This document shows positions 1 to 10,056 of a DNA stretch of 64,000 nucleotides, piece after piece (position 1 is the stretch's first letter; each line of letters opens with the position of its first letter). The notes under the pieces were generated by a model. The model did not search any database. It was not told the origin of the DNA and saw only the letters and a list, made by a program, of their open reading frames with translations. The position numbers and the translations under genes are program-made. This DNA is from Paenibacillus albus (GTDB lineage: Bacteria > Bacillota > Bacilli > Paenibacillales > Paenibacillaceae), in NCBI RefSeq assembly GCF_003952225.1, contig NZ_CP034437.1:5408501-5472500 (forward strand), in the 5' to 3' direction.

Positions 1-1409
1 ACGACCGGCGAGCCGAAGCTGAATCGGCGATACGAGAACCGCACCGCGGCGTACAGCACGATGACGCCCGCGAATACGAAAGCGACATCGACCGCATGAT
101 CCATAATCCAGATGCGGCGGAGCTCCCAATACGCATTGGAATATTCCGCTTTGTTCTTGGAGAACTGGAACTCGGCGAAAGCGTCCTTGTAATTGCCTTC
201 CTTGAAATAGGCGAGGCCAATACCGGTATGCGCTAGCGAGAACAAGCTGTTCTGCCGCAGCACTTCATTCCACGGCTCGCGGCTCTGCACGTATTTGCCA
301 TCCAGATACAATCCGAGCGCTTCATGCACCAGCGCCGTGAAGGCAGTTTGTTTAAACACCTGCACGTTGCCGCGCTCGCCGCTCAGTACGAGCAGCCTGC
401 CGTCGGATGTGACCGCGATGCCTGTCGGCGCACGGAGCAGGCCAAGCCGCTGCTCGCCTGTATCGCTGCCGCTGAAGACGAACATCAGATTGCCGTCCCG
501 GTTGTACTCCAGGATGAGGCCTTCCACGGCATCCACCGCGAAAATATTGCCCATTCTATCAACCGTAACGTCCGATACTTGATTGAGCGACCATGTCCCG
601 CCAAGCAGGTCTTTGCCCGCTACGTTCAGCTTCTTGATCGCGCCGCCGTTAATGCCGGTCGTGCTTGTATAGATGAGCCCTTCATCATCGACCGCAAGGT
701 TTGTCGGTGAGATTGGCATTTCGCGCGTCATCTTGCTCAGCTGCTGCTTCGTATAGAAGATACGCTGCAAAGTCTTGAGCAGGTTGAAGCCTGCGCGGTT
801 ACCGCCGAAGTAGCCGAGGAACTTGCCTTCCGGACTTAGCCGGACAAGTCCTTGAATAAGGCCTTCGCCGATAATGTAGATACTGCCGCGTTTATCGACA
901 ATGACCTTCTGAGGCTTGAACGGCGTATCCTTGCCGTACAGCTTCGATTTCGGCTTGCCGATCGTCGACTTCAGCTTGCCGTCCGGACCGAAGACGATAA
1001 CGCTTTGCTTGCCATAGTCCGCGACGTAGATGTCATGCGTCTCCGTCACGAATACGCCTTTCGGCTGCTTCAGCTGCCCGTCGCCGATAATGCGGATGAA
1101 ATTCCCCCAGGAATCCAGCTCCACAATGCGTCCATTATCCGTATCGGCGATATAGACGTTGTCTTCGTTATCTACAAAAATATCTTGCGGGTTTCTGAGC
1201 TCAACCTTCCCTTTGCTTGCCGCTTCATTCTCGCCAAAGATGCTGTATCCATCGATTGCGCCTACAGGCGTGTAGGCGTTCTGCATCATGATGCCTTTGC
1301 CGCCATCAATTGTGAACGTGTTATACGGAACGTCCGCATAAGCCGTGGAACAGCTAAGGAGCAGCGCAATCGCGGCGAGAAGTATGATGATTCGCTTGAA
1401 TTCAAACAT
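1..1409 (-). CDS. NHL-repeat membrane protein, partial (runs off window start)
   Basis: About 469 codons are visible; the C-terminus lies beyond base 1. ATG at 1409 follows GGGGGAGAACG. A hydrophobic leader (about residues 5-25) ends in LLLSCS, a possible lipobox. Residues ~40-340 form an NHL-type beta-propeller with recurring strands such as VYIADTDNGRI, IYVADYGK and IFAVDAVDG. TPR-like helices follow (~370-425), then a membrane segment (~440-458). The gene lies 11 bp downstream of two sugar permeases, so it is probably the last or a late gene of operon 1. Paenibacillus proteins of this layout often end in a Yip1-like membrane domain, which would lie outside the window. Its role is unknown; a membrane-anchored sensor or scaffold for the transporter is only a guess. 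Confidence 0.75.
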   Translation of the reverse strand, partial: MFEFKRIIILLAAIALLLSCSTAYADVPYNTFTIDGGKGIMMQNAYTPVGAIDGYSIFGENEAASKGKVELRNPQDIFVDNEDNVYIADTDNGRIVELDSWGNFIRIIGDGQLKQPKGVFVTETHDIYVADYGKQSVIVFGPDGKLKSTIGKPKSKLYGKDTPFKPQKVIVDKRGSIYIIGEGLIQGLVRLSPEGKFLGYFGGNRAGFNLLKTLQRIFYTKQQLSKMTREMPISPTNLAVDDEGLIYTSTTGINGGAIKKLNVAGKDLLGGTWSLNQVSDVTVDRMGNIFAVDAVEGLILEYNRDGNLMFVFSGSDTGEQRLGLLRAPTGIAVTSDGRLLVLSGERGNVQVFKQTAFTALVHEALGLYLDGKYVQSREPWNEVLRQNSLFSLAHTGIGLAYFKEGNYKDAFAEFQFSKNKAEYSNAYWELRRIWIMDHAVDVAFVFAGVIVLYAAVRFSYRRFSFGSPV

Positions 1410-1420
1410 CGTTCTCCCCC

Positions 1421-2302
1421 TCACTTCAATCCGGAATGCGCCATCGTATCCATCACTTTGCTTTGCATGAAGATGAAGATGAGCAAGTTCGGTATAAACA
1501 TTAGGAGCGCCGCCGCGGCAGCCATCCCTTGACCGGCAATGTTATTCTCCATCGCGGTCGTCGTCGTTAACGTACTCATGTAGAACGCGAACGTCTTCAG
1601 CGTCTCCTTGCTCATGAACAAGGTCGACGTTTCCGCGTTGTTCCACGCGAGCTGGAAAGCTAAAATGGATACCGTCGCGAGCGCCGGCATGATCATCGGA
1701 ATGACCAGCTTGCGGAATACGTAGTAATCGTTGGCGCCGTCAAGCTTTGCCGCTTCAATAAGTGCGTTCGGGATCTGGTCGACGAACTGCTTGACCAAGA
1801 ATACGCCTACCGGCAGCGACAGCATCGGCAGAATATGCCCGAAGAAGTTGTCGGTCAGCCCGAGCTTCTCGATAATTAAGTACCGCGGAATAGTAACCGC
1901 TGCCGGCACGAACATAAGTGCAATAATGTTCACTTCGAATACGACTTTCTTGAGCTTGAATTCTTTTTTCGAAAGTGCAAAGCCCGTCATGGAACAGAGC
2001 ATAATCGACAAGAAAACAACCGCAGCGGTTACTAGAATACTGTTGAACAGATATTTGGTCTTCGGCACGGCCGCCACGTTGCTAACGCTGAACAGCTGAG
2101 CAAAGTTACCCAGAGTCGGGTGATGAACAAGCAGCTTCGGCGGGTACAAGAACAGCTCGTCCACCGGCTTGAGCGCCTGTGAGAAAATAAATATAATCGG
2201 CAAAATCATAAATACCGATAGCGAAATTAAGAATGCGAAAAACTTCCACTGTCCGAAGCTGAAGCGATCCGGATTGATTTTATTGCCATGAAATGAAGCC
2301 AT
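1421..2302 (-). CDS. Carbohydrate ABC transporter permease, MalG type
   Basis: This 293-aa inner-membrane permease of the CUT1 (MalG) family has six predicted membrane segments. The conserved EAA loop reads EAAKLDGANDYYVFRKLVIP (~residues 183-202) and contacts the ATPase. No ATP-binding protein is encoded nearby, as is usual for Gram-positive CUT1 systems that share an MsmX-like ATPase. It lies 44 bp after the MalF-type gene in the same direction. ATG at 2302 is preceded by GAAGGTG at slightly long spacing. The substrate cannot be told from sequence. Confidence 0.92.
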   Translation of the reverse strand: MASFHGNKINPDRFSFGQWKFFAFLISLSVFMILPIIFIFSQALKPVDELFLYPPKLLVHHPTLGNFAQLFSVSNVAAVPKTKYLFNSILVTAAVVFLSIMLCSMTGFALSKKEFKLKKVVFEVNIIALMFVPAAVTIPRYLIIEKLGLTDNFFGHILPMLSLPVGVFLVKQFVDQIPNALIEAAKLDGANDYYVFRKLVIPMIMPALATVSILAFQLAWNNAETSTLFMSKETLKTFAFYMSTLTTTTAMENNIAGQGMAAAAALLMFIPNLLIFIFMQSKVMDTMAHSGLK

Positions 2303-2346
2303 TCGTGCAGGTCACCTTCTCCCAATTCATCGTTTCTCCTACCGGC

Positions 2347-3252
2347 CTAGTCGGACTCGCCGAATAAGCGCCAGCACAGCTTGGAAAACCCGTAAACAAT
2401 AATGAGCAGAACGACGGAAACCGCCGAAGCGTATCCCATATCGTAACGCAGGAAGCCGTAATCCTCGATGTGATTGATCATCAGCTGACCGGCATTTTGC
2501 GGTGTAGGATTCGCCCCCGACAGCTGTACGCCAATCGCGCCGGCTTGGAAGGTGCCGACGACCGCCATTACAGCGCCGAACAGCATCTGCGGCTTCATGC
2601 TCGGAATGGTGATATACCACACCTCTTGCAAACGTGTGCGAATACCGTCGATGTAGCCCGCTTCGTACATCTCGCCGTTGATGTTCAGAATGCCGGCAAG
2701 CATGGCGAGGAAGCCAACGCCCATACTGTTCCAGAGCGATACGATGACCATGATTGGCATCAGATAATGCGGCGATTGCGTCCATTGAATCGGCTCATTA
2801 ATGATGGCGAGGCTCATGAGAAAATGATTCAAATACCCCGATGCGTTACCGCTGAATATAACGAGCCAGACGACCGCCATCGCGATCGCCGCCGTAAGCG
2901 ACGGCGAGTAAATCGCCAGCGCGATTACGGTACGCGACTTGCGCGGGATTTGCGCCAGCAGCCATGCGAGCCAGAAGGATAGCAAGTATCCTCCCGGGCC
3001 GACGAGCAGCGCGAATTTCAGCGTATTCGGCAGCACATACATCATAAACGCGTTATCCTGCGTGATGAGGTTGACGAAATTGGTTAGTCCAATAAACTTC
3101 GGCGTCTGAATCGAGTTAAAATCGGTAAAGGACAAGTAAATGGCCGATACAACCGGCACGACGACAAGCAGTGTAAAGATAATTAGGAAAGGACTGATAA
3201 ACGCGTATGCGCTTAGCTCATTTTTGATTGCTTTCACCGTTGCCGGTTTCAT
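2347..3252 (-). CDS. Sugar ABC transporter permease, MalF type
   Basis: A 301-aa CUT1 permease with six membrane segments, beginning after a short cytoplasmic tail. The EAA-like loop reads [20 protein letters not shown] (~residues 198-217). ATG at 3252 overlaps the stop of the upstream binding-protein gene by 4 bp (ATGA), and AAGGTGAGCAGAA supplies the ribosome site, so translation is probably coupled. Together with the MalG-type gene it forms the transport channel of operon 1, which is unusual in having two binding-protein genes. Confidence 0.92.
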   Translation of the reverse strand: MKPATVKAIKNELSAYAFISPFLIIFTLLVVVPVVSAIYLSFTDFNSIQTPKFIGLTNFVNLITQDNAFMMYVLPNTLKFALLVGPGGYLLSFWLAWLLAQIPRKSRTVIALAIYSPSLTAAIAMAVVWLVIFSGNASGYLNHFLMSLAIINEPIQWTQSPHYLMPIMVIVSLWNSMGVGFLAMLAGILNINGEMYEAGYIDGIRTRLQEVWYITIPSMKPQMLFGAVMAVVGTFQAGAIGVQLSGANPTPQNAGQLMINHIEDYGFLRYDMGYASAVSVVLLIIVYGFSKLCWRLFGESD

Positions 3253-6200
3253 TTCTGCTCACCTTCTTTGGCCATTTGTTCCATATTCGGCATAATCGGA
3301 ACCTGCAGCGGCTTCACAAACTTCCCGTTCTTCAAATAGCCGAAGTCGGTCAGCTGCTTCTTAATTTCGCGGTTGCCGTTAATGACGGCGTCTTCCATGG
3401 CTCGCCTTGCATTGAAGCCGTTGAAGACGACTTTGTTCCAAGCGTCGCTGATCTCCCGCTCGACCATGTAATCGCCGAAGTAGCGCGGAATATCATAGAG
3501 CCACTTCCATTGCTCTTGAATGACTTCAATATCTTCCTTCGGCCAGGACAGCTGGCTGAACGCTTCGACATTGGCGGTATTCCACTTGTAAGTAGGACCA
3601 TAAATCGCTTCAAGGTCGTTACCGAAACGCACCTGCGTCTCCTGCGAGGTCCACCATTGCAGGAACTGCCAGGTCTGATCTTTCTTCTTGCTGCTGTTGA
3701 ACATAATCGCTGTAGCGCCTGTTCCCGGAGCGGTCCGGTTCACGACGCCATCTTTACCCTTCACGCCCGGATATGGCGCAATCTTCCACCAGCCGGCAAT
3801 TTCCGGTGCAGCGGCGGTCAATTGGATGTAAGTCGTTGCATCCGCGATACCGATTGGCAAGCTGCCGTCGCGGAATTGGTTATAGAAGCTTGGCACCTGC
3901 AGCGGAACGCTGTAGACCGTAAACATGTCGGTCATTTCCTTCAGGCCATCGAGTGCAGGATCTTGGTCGATTGCCGTGTGCATGCCATCGTCCGTATACA
4001 GCGTACCGCCGTGTTGATAGATGAACGGAACCGTATTGTTGTACGGTTTAAAGCCGCCGGTTTGCGAGAGCGGGAGGTAGAAGTTCATCCCGAAGCGTTG
4101 CAGCTCCGGCAAGATCTGCTTGACCTCTTCCATCGTATCGGGAACCGGAATGTTCAGCGCATCGAGAATATCTTTGCGGTAGAACAGCACCCAGAAGCTC
4201 TGTGTTTCCGGTAACGCGTACAGCTTCTTGTTGAAGGTCACCGGCACGAGCGCTCCTTGCGAGAACCGTTTCTTCACTTCGTCGAAGCCTTGGAATTGGT
4301 TCATATCCGCCAATGCTCCACGTGCCGCAAGACGGAACGGGATGTAGTTGCTGACGCCAAGCGCAGCATCAGGCGCATTGCCCGCTGCGCTTGCCAGAAC
4401 GAGCTTGCCTTCATCCGGCATAATGGACAGCGTAACTTTGATGCCCGTCTTCTTCGTGAATTCCTGGTTGACGAGCTGCTGCATCTGCATGACGTTCTGC
4501 CTTGAACGGTTCACCCAAATTTGCAAGGAGCCTTTGTCATCGGCCGACACTTGCGAATAATCGGTCGTGAACGATTTGAAGAAGGCCGCGATGCTGTTCC
4601 ACAACGACTTGAAGAAGCCGACTTTCTCGTTCGGCAGCTTGCTGTCTTCGTAGATATAGAAGCGGTCCAGCTGAAGCGGCTGATTCGGCAGCTTCGTATT
4701 GATGACGCCAAGCGTCTGCAGAACAGAGCCTGAGCCTTCGGATAATCGGTTAAACTGGTATGGAATCTTGTCCGGGTCCTTGGCCAGCCGCTCTAACGTT
4801 TCTGCAGCGACGAGCAAATTGCTTGCTTGGTCCGGGTTGCCGCCAGCCAGCACCTTAAGCGCTTCATACTGCTTGCGCAGCGTTGCGGCGAAGCCTTGCA
4901 AATCTTTTGCCAGGTCCGGCATTTGCTTCGTAATATCCCAGTCGCGATTCGTATCCATCGTATTGCCCGTCGCCATCTTAATCTCCAGCGCGAGCGTATT
5001 GATGTCCCACATGACTTTGCGAATCTGTTCCACAACCGGACCGTAAGGCGCGGCATCGGCTGTAAGCGAGATTTCGTGCTCACCTTCCGTAAGCTCGAAT
5101 TGGTATGGCTTGCCGGACTTGTCCGACATCACCTCGTTGCGCCATTCTTCCGCATACTGGAACGCGTATTCATTCACTTCCTGGAATGGCACTTTGCCAT
5201 CTATCATCAAAGACCGATAAACAGGCATGCTCGTCTTTCCTGTTTGCAAATACTTAAATGCCAATTGGTAGGAGCCTGCTTTATCGACTTTCACTTTCCA
5301 TGTCGCGCGTTGACCGCCCACTTGCCATGCCTGCTCATTCTCATCCGGGTTCCCGCTCGTTGCGATCGTCTCACCGCCGAGCGTGTTCAGCGTTACTTTC
5401 CCGTTCCGATGAGGCACTACCGTCGCATCTCCGCTAGCAATAGAGCGAATAGATGGCTGAGACTTCGTTTGCGGATGCTCGGCTTCAACCGTAATCAACG
5501 TCTTGCCTACCTTTGGCAGGTTGTGCTCTTGCTTGTACTGCTCATACTTCGGCAGCACTTCGGGAGCAGCGATGACGATGCGGCCGATAAGGGCAGCTTC
5601 CCGCAGATTATTTATCCTAATGGTGTTCATGCCTTGCTTTAGATGAAACCGCAGCGGTTCCGCATTAAAATAACTTGCGTCCGTAATCGGGGCCGTCTGC
5701 CACGCTTTGATCTGCTTCTGGCTCGCAGGCAAATCATTGCCCAGGCCATCCCGATCAAACAGTGCATTCTCGTCAGCCCATAGCTTCGAGAGGACGAATC
5801 GTCTAGCTTCAAAAAAGGATAAATGCCGTTTACTTCTATTGCGCGTTCGATCGAAATGATCTTGTCCGACGTCGAATAGTAGTCCAACTTGATTTGATAC
5901 AAAGCGTCCTTCGGCACGTTGACGTTCAGCTCAATGGCTTGCACATCATCCTTCCACGCGAAAACAGGCTCGTCATAGCCTTTCGGATCCGAACTCAGAT
6001 CCGCTTTACCGCCTACTACGGTGAATTGGTTCGGGTGAATAACGATATCGCCTGACTGAGCGTCTTTGATACCTTCGTCATTCCAAGCCTTCAAGACGTC
6101 GCGGTAAGAATCTTCCGTTACTTTCTTAACCGGCGTATCTTCTTCCTCGTCGTCAGCATTCGTATTAGCGGTATCGGAGGCAGTGTCTCCGCCGGACGAT

Positions 6201-6391
6201 ATATTGCCGCTCTTGTCGCCGCCACCTCCGAACAAGTTGCCGAGCACATCGTCATTATCGTTCTTCTTGTTATCTGGCGCTGCTCCCTCAGCAGCAGCTG
6301 TAGCCGAACGACCCTCGATGGATACCGGCGTAATGGCGGCTGTCACGAGAGCGAGAAGCATCAGTATGGCTAACAACGGTTTGAATTTCAT
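3249..6391 (-). pseudogene. Giant extracellular solute-binding protein, interrupted by a one-base frameshift
   Basis: Two overlapping frames read as one ~1047-aa protein. The N-terminal frame starts at ATG 6391 after GGGGTG, with an export signal (~1-25, no clear lipobox) and a low-complexity Asp/Gly/Ser linker. It encodes a family-typical beta domain up to NGIYPF. The second frame continues with EARRFVLSKLWADENALF, GNDLPASQ and PLRFHL, then a second beta domain and a C-terminal type-1 sugar-binding domain (~550-1040 of the joined protein: LQIWVNRSRQ, ALPETQSFWVLFYRKDIL). The shift occurs at a run of six A (5811-5816; T on the coding strand); one more T restores the frame. Left uncorrected, the first frame stops at 5639. 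An alternative TTG start at 6412 lies inside a hairpin and seems less likely. The cause could be a sequencing error, a recent mutation, or slippage. Confidence 0.85.
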
Positions 6392-6410
6392 GATTTCACC
6401 CCAGTAGAAC

Positions 6411-6444
6411 AATTTTTCCTCCTCTTCGCAGAGGAGGAAAAATT
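6411..6444 (-). promoter_or_regulatory. Intercistronic perfect hairpin
   Basis: A perfect 14-bp inverted repeat (AATTTTTCCTCCTC / GAGGAGGAAAAATT) encloses a 6-nt loop between the binding-lipoprotein gene and the giant binding-protein gene of operon 1. No U-tract follows on either strand, so it is not a classic terminator. It may stabilise the 3' end of the upstream message and so give more lipoprotein than permease. A GAGGAGG ribosome-like site is buried in the stem. Confidence 0.7.
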
Positions 6445-6457
6445 GTGATTACGTTCT

Positions 6458-7918
6458 TTATTTTGTAGCTTCGTCGATCTTCTTCATTGCGTTGTTATAG
6501 TACTCCATGGATTTCTCTTGGAGCTCGGCAGCAACGTCTTCCGGTCTCGCTTCGCCCTTCTGGAACTTCTCGTTGTACTTGTCTTTCACTTTGGACGTAA
6601 AGTCTGCAAAGCCCGGTTGATACTTGAAGGTTTCGAGTACGCCGTTTGGAATCGCCTTCACGATTTCTTTGATGCCTGGCGTCACGAAATCTTGGTTCAG
6701 CCATGCATTCCATACATCTGGATCGTTGACCAGAGGCATTGTCGCAAGCGGTGTTTCGTCTTTAATGCGAGCGAGCCAGCCATCTTTGGAGTACGTCATC
6801 CATTTGAGGAACTCAACGGCTTCCTTCTTATGCTTCGAGCTCTTCGTTACGCCTGCATAGTCCGTAACAAGGCCTGCTTTTTGACCATTCACGCCTGGAA
6901 CAGGAAGGATATCCCAGTTGAATTTCAAGTTCTGCTTGTACCAAGTAAGGCTCCACGTTGCGTCATACACCATGCCGACTTTGCCGATGTTGAAGCCGCT
7001 GATGTCTTTGCCGTACCACTTGTCTCTTTCTTCTTTCTTGTAGCTTTGGAGTGATGATTTGTCTTTATAACCGAAGTTGTTCGCCCAGTTAGTCGCTTCC
7101 GCCCAAGCCGGATCGGTGTAGTTATATTGAGTGCCATCCCACGTAGATGCGCCAAGAGCCGTATTGAAGTTCGGGATCAATACATCGCCCATGCCCGCAG
7201 CGCCGTCGATGCCGAATTGATGCTCATTGTAGTTCGTCAGCTTCTTCGAGATATCTTCCAGATCGGACAATGTCCAGTTTGCTTGCGGCTCTGGAATATT
7301 CGCTTTCGCGAGCAAATCTTTGTTGATGTAGATTGCCCATGAGTAGAGACCGTGCGGCAATGCGTATTGTTTACCGTTATATTCGCCTGTTTTTGCCAGA
7401 CTGCCGTAAATCTTGTCAGGGCTGAAATCAGGATCTTGTGCAAGGTAAGGGGTCAAATCTTCAAGCCAGCCGCTGCCTACTGCGAGTGGAACGTTGAACA
7501 ACCAGGTTACGTCCGGAAGCTTGTCCGCCGCCGCTGCAGCTGCCAGCTTCTCATCCCAAGGCCAGTCCATCGATTTATCAATTTCAACTTTAATATTCGG
7601 GTGAACGGCTTCGAACGCTTTAATCCGCTTCATCTCAGCGCCGTTCTCTGCTTTGTCGCCCCATGTTGCGTACTTGATTGTTACTACTTCATCCGTTGCA
7701 GCAGGCTGATTCGCCGCTGTATCGTCTGCTGTTTTGGTCGTGTTCGCAGCTGCATCTGTGCTTGTGTTCGCATTCGTGCTTGCATTTGCATTCGTAGCAG
7801 TTGAATTTGTTGCCGTATTATCAGTACTTGTATTTGTTGTGTTTGAATTCGAGTTGCTACCACCGCAACCCGCGAGTGTAAACGATAAAGCCAAAACCAT
7901 TAAAAGTGACTTTTTCAT
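6458..7918 (-). CDS. Extracellular sugar-binding lipoprotein (ABC family 1)
   Basis: A 486-aa binding protein. ATG at 7918 follows GGGGGAG seven bases upstream; an earlier in-frame start at 7939 lacks a ribosome site. The lipoprotein signal ends in LAGC (Cys18). A long Asn/Thr/Ala-rich linker (~20-70) precedes the two-lobed type-1 binding fold, with VTIKYATWGDKAEN at its start and VKSSKHKKEAVEFLKWM-like helices near residue 360. It delivers a sugar to the permeases of operon 1, alongside or in competition with the giant binding protein. The gene lies 158 bp downstream of the LacI gene. Confidence 0.92.
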   Translation of the reverse strand: MKKSLLMVLALSFTLAGCGGSNSNSNTTNTSTDNTATNSTATNANASTNANTSTDAAANTTKTADDTAANQPAATDEVVTIKYATWGDKAENGAEMKRIKAFEAVHPNIKVEIDKSMDWPWDEKLAAAAAADKLPDVTWLFNVPLAVGSGWLEDLTPYLAQDPDFSPDKIYGSLAKTGEYNGKQYALPHGLYSWAIYINKDLLAKANIPEPQANWTLSDLEDISKKLTNYNEHQFGIDGAAGMGDVLIPNFNTALGASTWDGTQYNYTDPAWAEATNWANNFGYKDKSSLQSYKKEERDKWYGKDISGFNIGKVGMVYDATWSLTWYKQNLKFNWDILPVPGVNGQKAGLVTDYAGVTKSSKHKKEAVEFLKWMTYSKDGWLARIKDETPLATMPLVNDPDVWNAWLNQDFVTPGIKEIVKAIPNGVLETFKYQPGFADFTSKVKDKYNEKFQKGEARPEDVAAELQEKSMEYYNNAMKKIDEATK

Positions 7919-8076
7919 CTCAGTTCTCCCCCAGATCATAGTCTGAAATTATTTCGCACACGTGAATCCTGATTGCCTTATTACACGACTTACACATGTA
8001 GACAGAAGCATTACTCCCCCGCGCATCGCCTCCCTTCATGGAATTGAGCTGTACAGCAATTACGAATCGTCAATCG

Positions 8077-9069
8077 TTAAAATACATCTTTATACCCGCA
8101 AGAGCTGCGGACGACAAGCTGCGTTGGCAGCAGAATCGAACTCCCATCGCGCTGTGCGCTGAACACGAGCTGCGTTGCGATAGCACCTAATTCATACTTG
8201 GAATGCCCAATCGTCGTGAGCGGCGGATTGACGTACGGACCGATGTTAATGTTGTCGAAGCCGACGACTGCAATGTCTTCCGGCACCCGGACGCCAATCT
8301 CGGACATCGCGCGAATCGAACCGATCGCCATCTCATCATTCGCTGCGAAGATCGCGTCAGGCAGCTGACTGCCGGCCAGCATCACTTTTGCCGCTTGATA
8401 GCCTCCGACTTCCAAGCATCGCCCGAACAAGCTGATCTTCTTCGGCACGGGCAAGCCATTGTCTTCGAGCGCTCTCTTATAGCCGTTATAACGAAGCGAA
8501 TTATCGAAAGAAGTGAGCGGACCGCTCAGAAACTCAATATTGCGACGGCCCAGCTTGATAAGATGGGAGACCGCGTCGTAAGCGCCTTGCTCATATGTGA
8601 TGAGCACGTTATGCACATACTCGCCTTTCAGCTCTCGATCCAGCACGACAATTGGGAAGGACTCCGATGCGACCTGAAGAATTAAGCTGTCGCTGATCGA
8701 AGAACCCATAATGATCGCGCCATCTACGAACTGCTCTAGCATAAATCGGTGTGCGGAGCTGTTCTCACCGCCATATGTACTGCAGACAACCAGGTTGAAT
8801 CCGTGTGAAGCAACGACCTCTTGAACGCCTTCGATGACTTGGCTGTAGAACGGCCCGCCGAGATCGTACAAGAACAATCCGATCGTCTGCGTCTTCCGTT
8901 TCTTCAAGTTACGGGCAGCTCCGCTTGGCCGGAAGTTCAATTCCTTCGCAGCCCGAAACACTTTGCGCCGCGTCTCCTCGCTGATCTTCGGCGAGTTATT
9001 CAATGCATATGAGACAGTCGATACGGCAACGCCGGCGAGTTTTGCAACATCTTTTATCGTAGCAGCCAT
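8077..9069 (-). CDS. LacI-family transcriptional regulator
   Basis: 330 aa. The start is set at ATG 9069, so that the protein begins with the canonical helix-turn-helix (MAATIKDVAKLAGVAVSTVS); upstream in-frame codons lie in the operator region. Residues 1-60 form the DNA-binding domain and hinge, and ~60-330 the sugar-responsive periplasmic-binding-like domain (DAIFAANDEMAIG, VVGFDNI). It is first in operon 1 and is preceded by two GAAACGTTTC palindromes, suggesting autoregulation and operon control. A same-length paralog with a near-identical recognition helix lies at 16311-17303. Confidence 0.95.
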   Translation of the reverse strand: MAATIKDVAKLAGVAVSTVSYALNNSPKISEETRRKVFRAAKELNFRPSGAARNLKKRKTQTIGLFLYDLGGPFYSQVIEGVQEVVASHGFNLVVCSTYGGENSSAHRFMLEQFVDGAIIMGSSISDSLILQVASESFPIVVLDRELKGEYVHNVLITYEQGAYDAVSHLIKLGRRNIEFLSGPLTSFDNSLRYNGYKRALEDNGLPVPKKISLFGRCLEVGGYQAAKVMLAGSQLPDAIFAANDEMAIGSIRAMSEIGVRVPEDIAVVGFDNINIGPYVNPPLTTIGHSKYELGAIATQLVFSAQRDGSSILLPTQLVVRSSCGYKDVF

Positions 9070-9098
9070 AAAGAACCATCCACTTTCTATCCGATAAT

Positions 9099-9110
9099 TG
9101 AAACGTTTCA
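9099..9110. promoter_or_regulatory. LacI-type operator (TGAAACGTTTCA)
   Basis: Perfect 12-bp palindrome 30 bp upstream of the LacI start at 9069. The same palindrome occurs in front of the paralogous LacI gene, which supports a shared operator. Confidence 0.7.
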
Positions 9111-9226
9111 GTGAAATTGATGTAAAATTACCCCATATAAAGCGCATACATAACTGTGTCTAGCTTTAATTCTGATAATTTCTCTCAGAATTGTCAGCTA
9201 CTCTAGCATTTTCGAAAATAGTTAAT

Positions 9227-9238
9227 AGAAACGTTTCA
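9227..9238. promoter_or_regulatory. LacI-type operator (AGAAACGTTTCA)
   Basis: GAAACGTTTC palindrome 128 bp upstream of the first one (start to start), suitable for DNA looping by a tetramer or for a second promoter. A degenerate copy (CGAAACGATTCG) lies at 9349-9360. Confidence 0.6.
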
Positions 9239-9372
9239 CAAACACATACTAGCATAATCTTTTGGAAATGAAAAGGCTTACACTGAAGAAAATGGGCTGT
9301 TTTTGTAAAAATATATGAATTATATTTTTTCGTGAAAATGAAGGAATTCGAAACGATTCGATAGATTTGCGT

Positions 9373-9399
9373 GATTTTCCTTATGTAACAAGGAAAATC
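9373..9399. repeat. Perfect 10-bp inverted repeat
   Basis: GATTTTCCTT and AAGGAAAATC flank a 7-nt loop in the gene-free stretch 9148-10119. No U-tract follows, so it is not an obvious terminator. Function unknown. Confidence 0.5.
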
Positions 9400-9497
9400 G
9401 GAGGTTCGCAGCTGGTTGAGGCGTGCTTCAACACCAGATTTGCTCGCTTGCAAATGCAGGTGGACTCGTTCCCATCAATTTGCATGCACTTGGCTTA

Positions 9498-9728
9498 ACT
9501 CGCTTGGCTAGCTGCGCTGCCAACCTACTTTCGCTTCTTCTTTGCACACTAACTTGCACTCATTTTGCCCGACTCGTTCGCCTAGCTGCGCTAACAACCC
9601 ACTTACGTTGCTTCTGTACTCACTAACTTCCTCGCACGTAACTGAACCTTACTCGCCTAGCATCGATACCAACCCGCATTCGCTGCTTCTATAACCCACT
9701 AACTTGCACTCATTCGATCCGATTAGCT
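9498..9728. repeat. Degenerate tandem repeat, three units of about 74-79 bp
   Basis: Units begin near 9498, 9572 and 9651 with ACTCG, followed by a recurring CTAGCTGCGCT-like block, CCAACC or CAACCC, GCTTCT and CACTAACTTGCACTCATT. Copies are diverged. No supported gene lies in 9148-10119; this array and the elements beside it account for most of that gap. Confidence 0.5.
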
Positions 9729-9761
9729 CGGCTGCCCCAGCTTCCAACAGCAGAAATCCCT

Positions 9762-9946
9762 CTAACGAACCCTAGCGTCGCTATTCGGCCGAAATAGCAT
9801 GTTTTCAGATTCTAACGAATCACAGTCACGCTATTAGGAGCAAAACAACTACTTTTGGCTGCAAATGAGGCCAATAACGTTTGTGAGGTTCGTTACAATT
9901 TCTACTCGGCGATAATCGGGCCAATAAGGTGTGTATGATTCGTTAG
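9762..9946. repeat. Four-copy CTAACGAA intergenic element, two direct and two inverted
   Basis: Copies at 9762 and 9812 (plus) and at 9869-9895 and 9919-9946 (minus) share CTAACGAAYC, seven variable bases, then CGYTATT (CTTATT in one copy), and three end in GGCC or GGCC-like bases. Spacing is the same in all four. The two facing pairs could fold as a large hairpin. Confidence 0.55.
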
Positions 9947-10056
9947 CGGATTGAGATAAGTGAGCAAGTGTGCGGGGTGCGAAGTGCGAGGAGCGAAGTG
10001 CGGGATGCGAGGTCTGTTAAATGTAAGCTGTATGCAGAGTGAACTCCCACACAAAT

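Noticed and set aside
4827..5642. 271-codon plus-strand frame over the giant binding-protein gene
   Set aside because: Antisense shadow; Arg/Leu/His-rich composition typical of reverse frames.
7949..8026. Possible 25-aa leader peptide between lacI and the binding lipoprotein of operon 1
   Set aside because: Purine-rich sites exist but are only two bases from the start codons, and the peptide has no recognisable feature.
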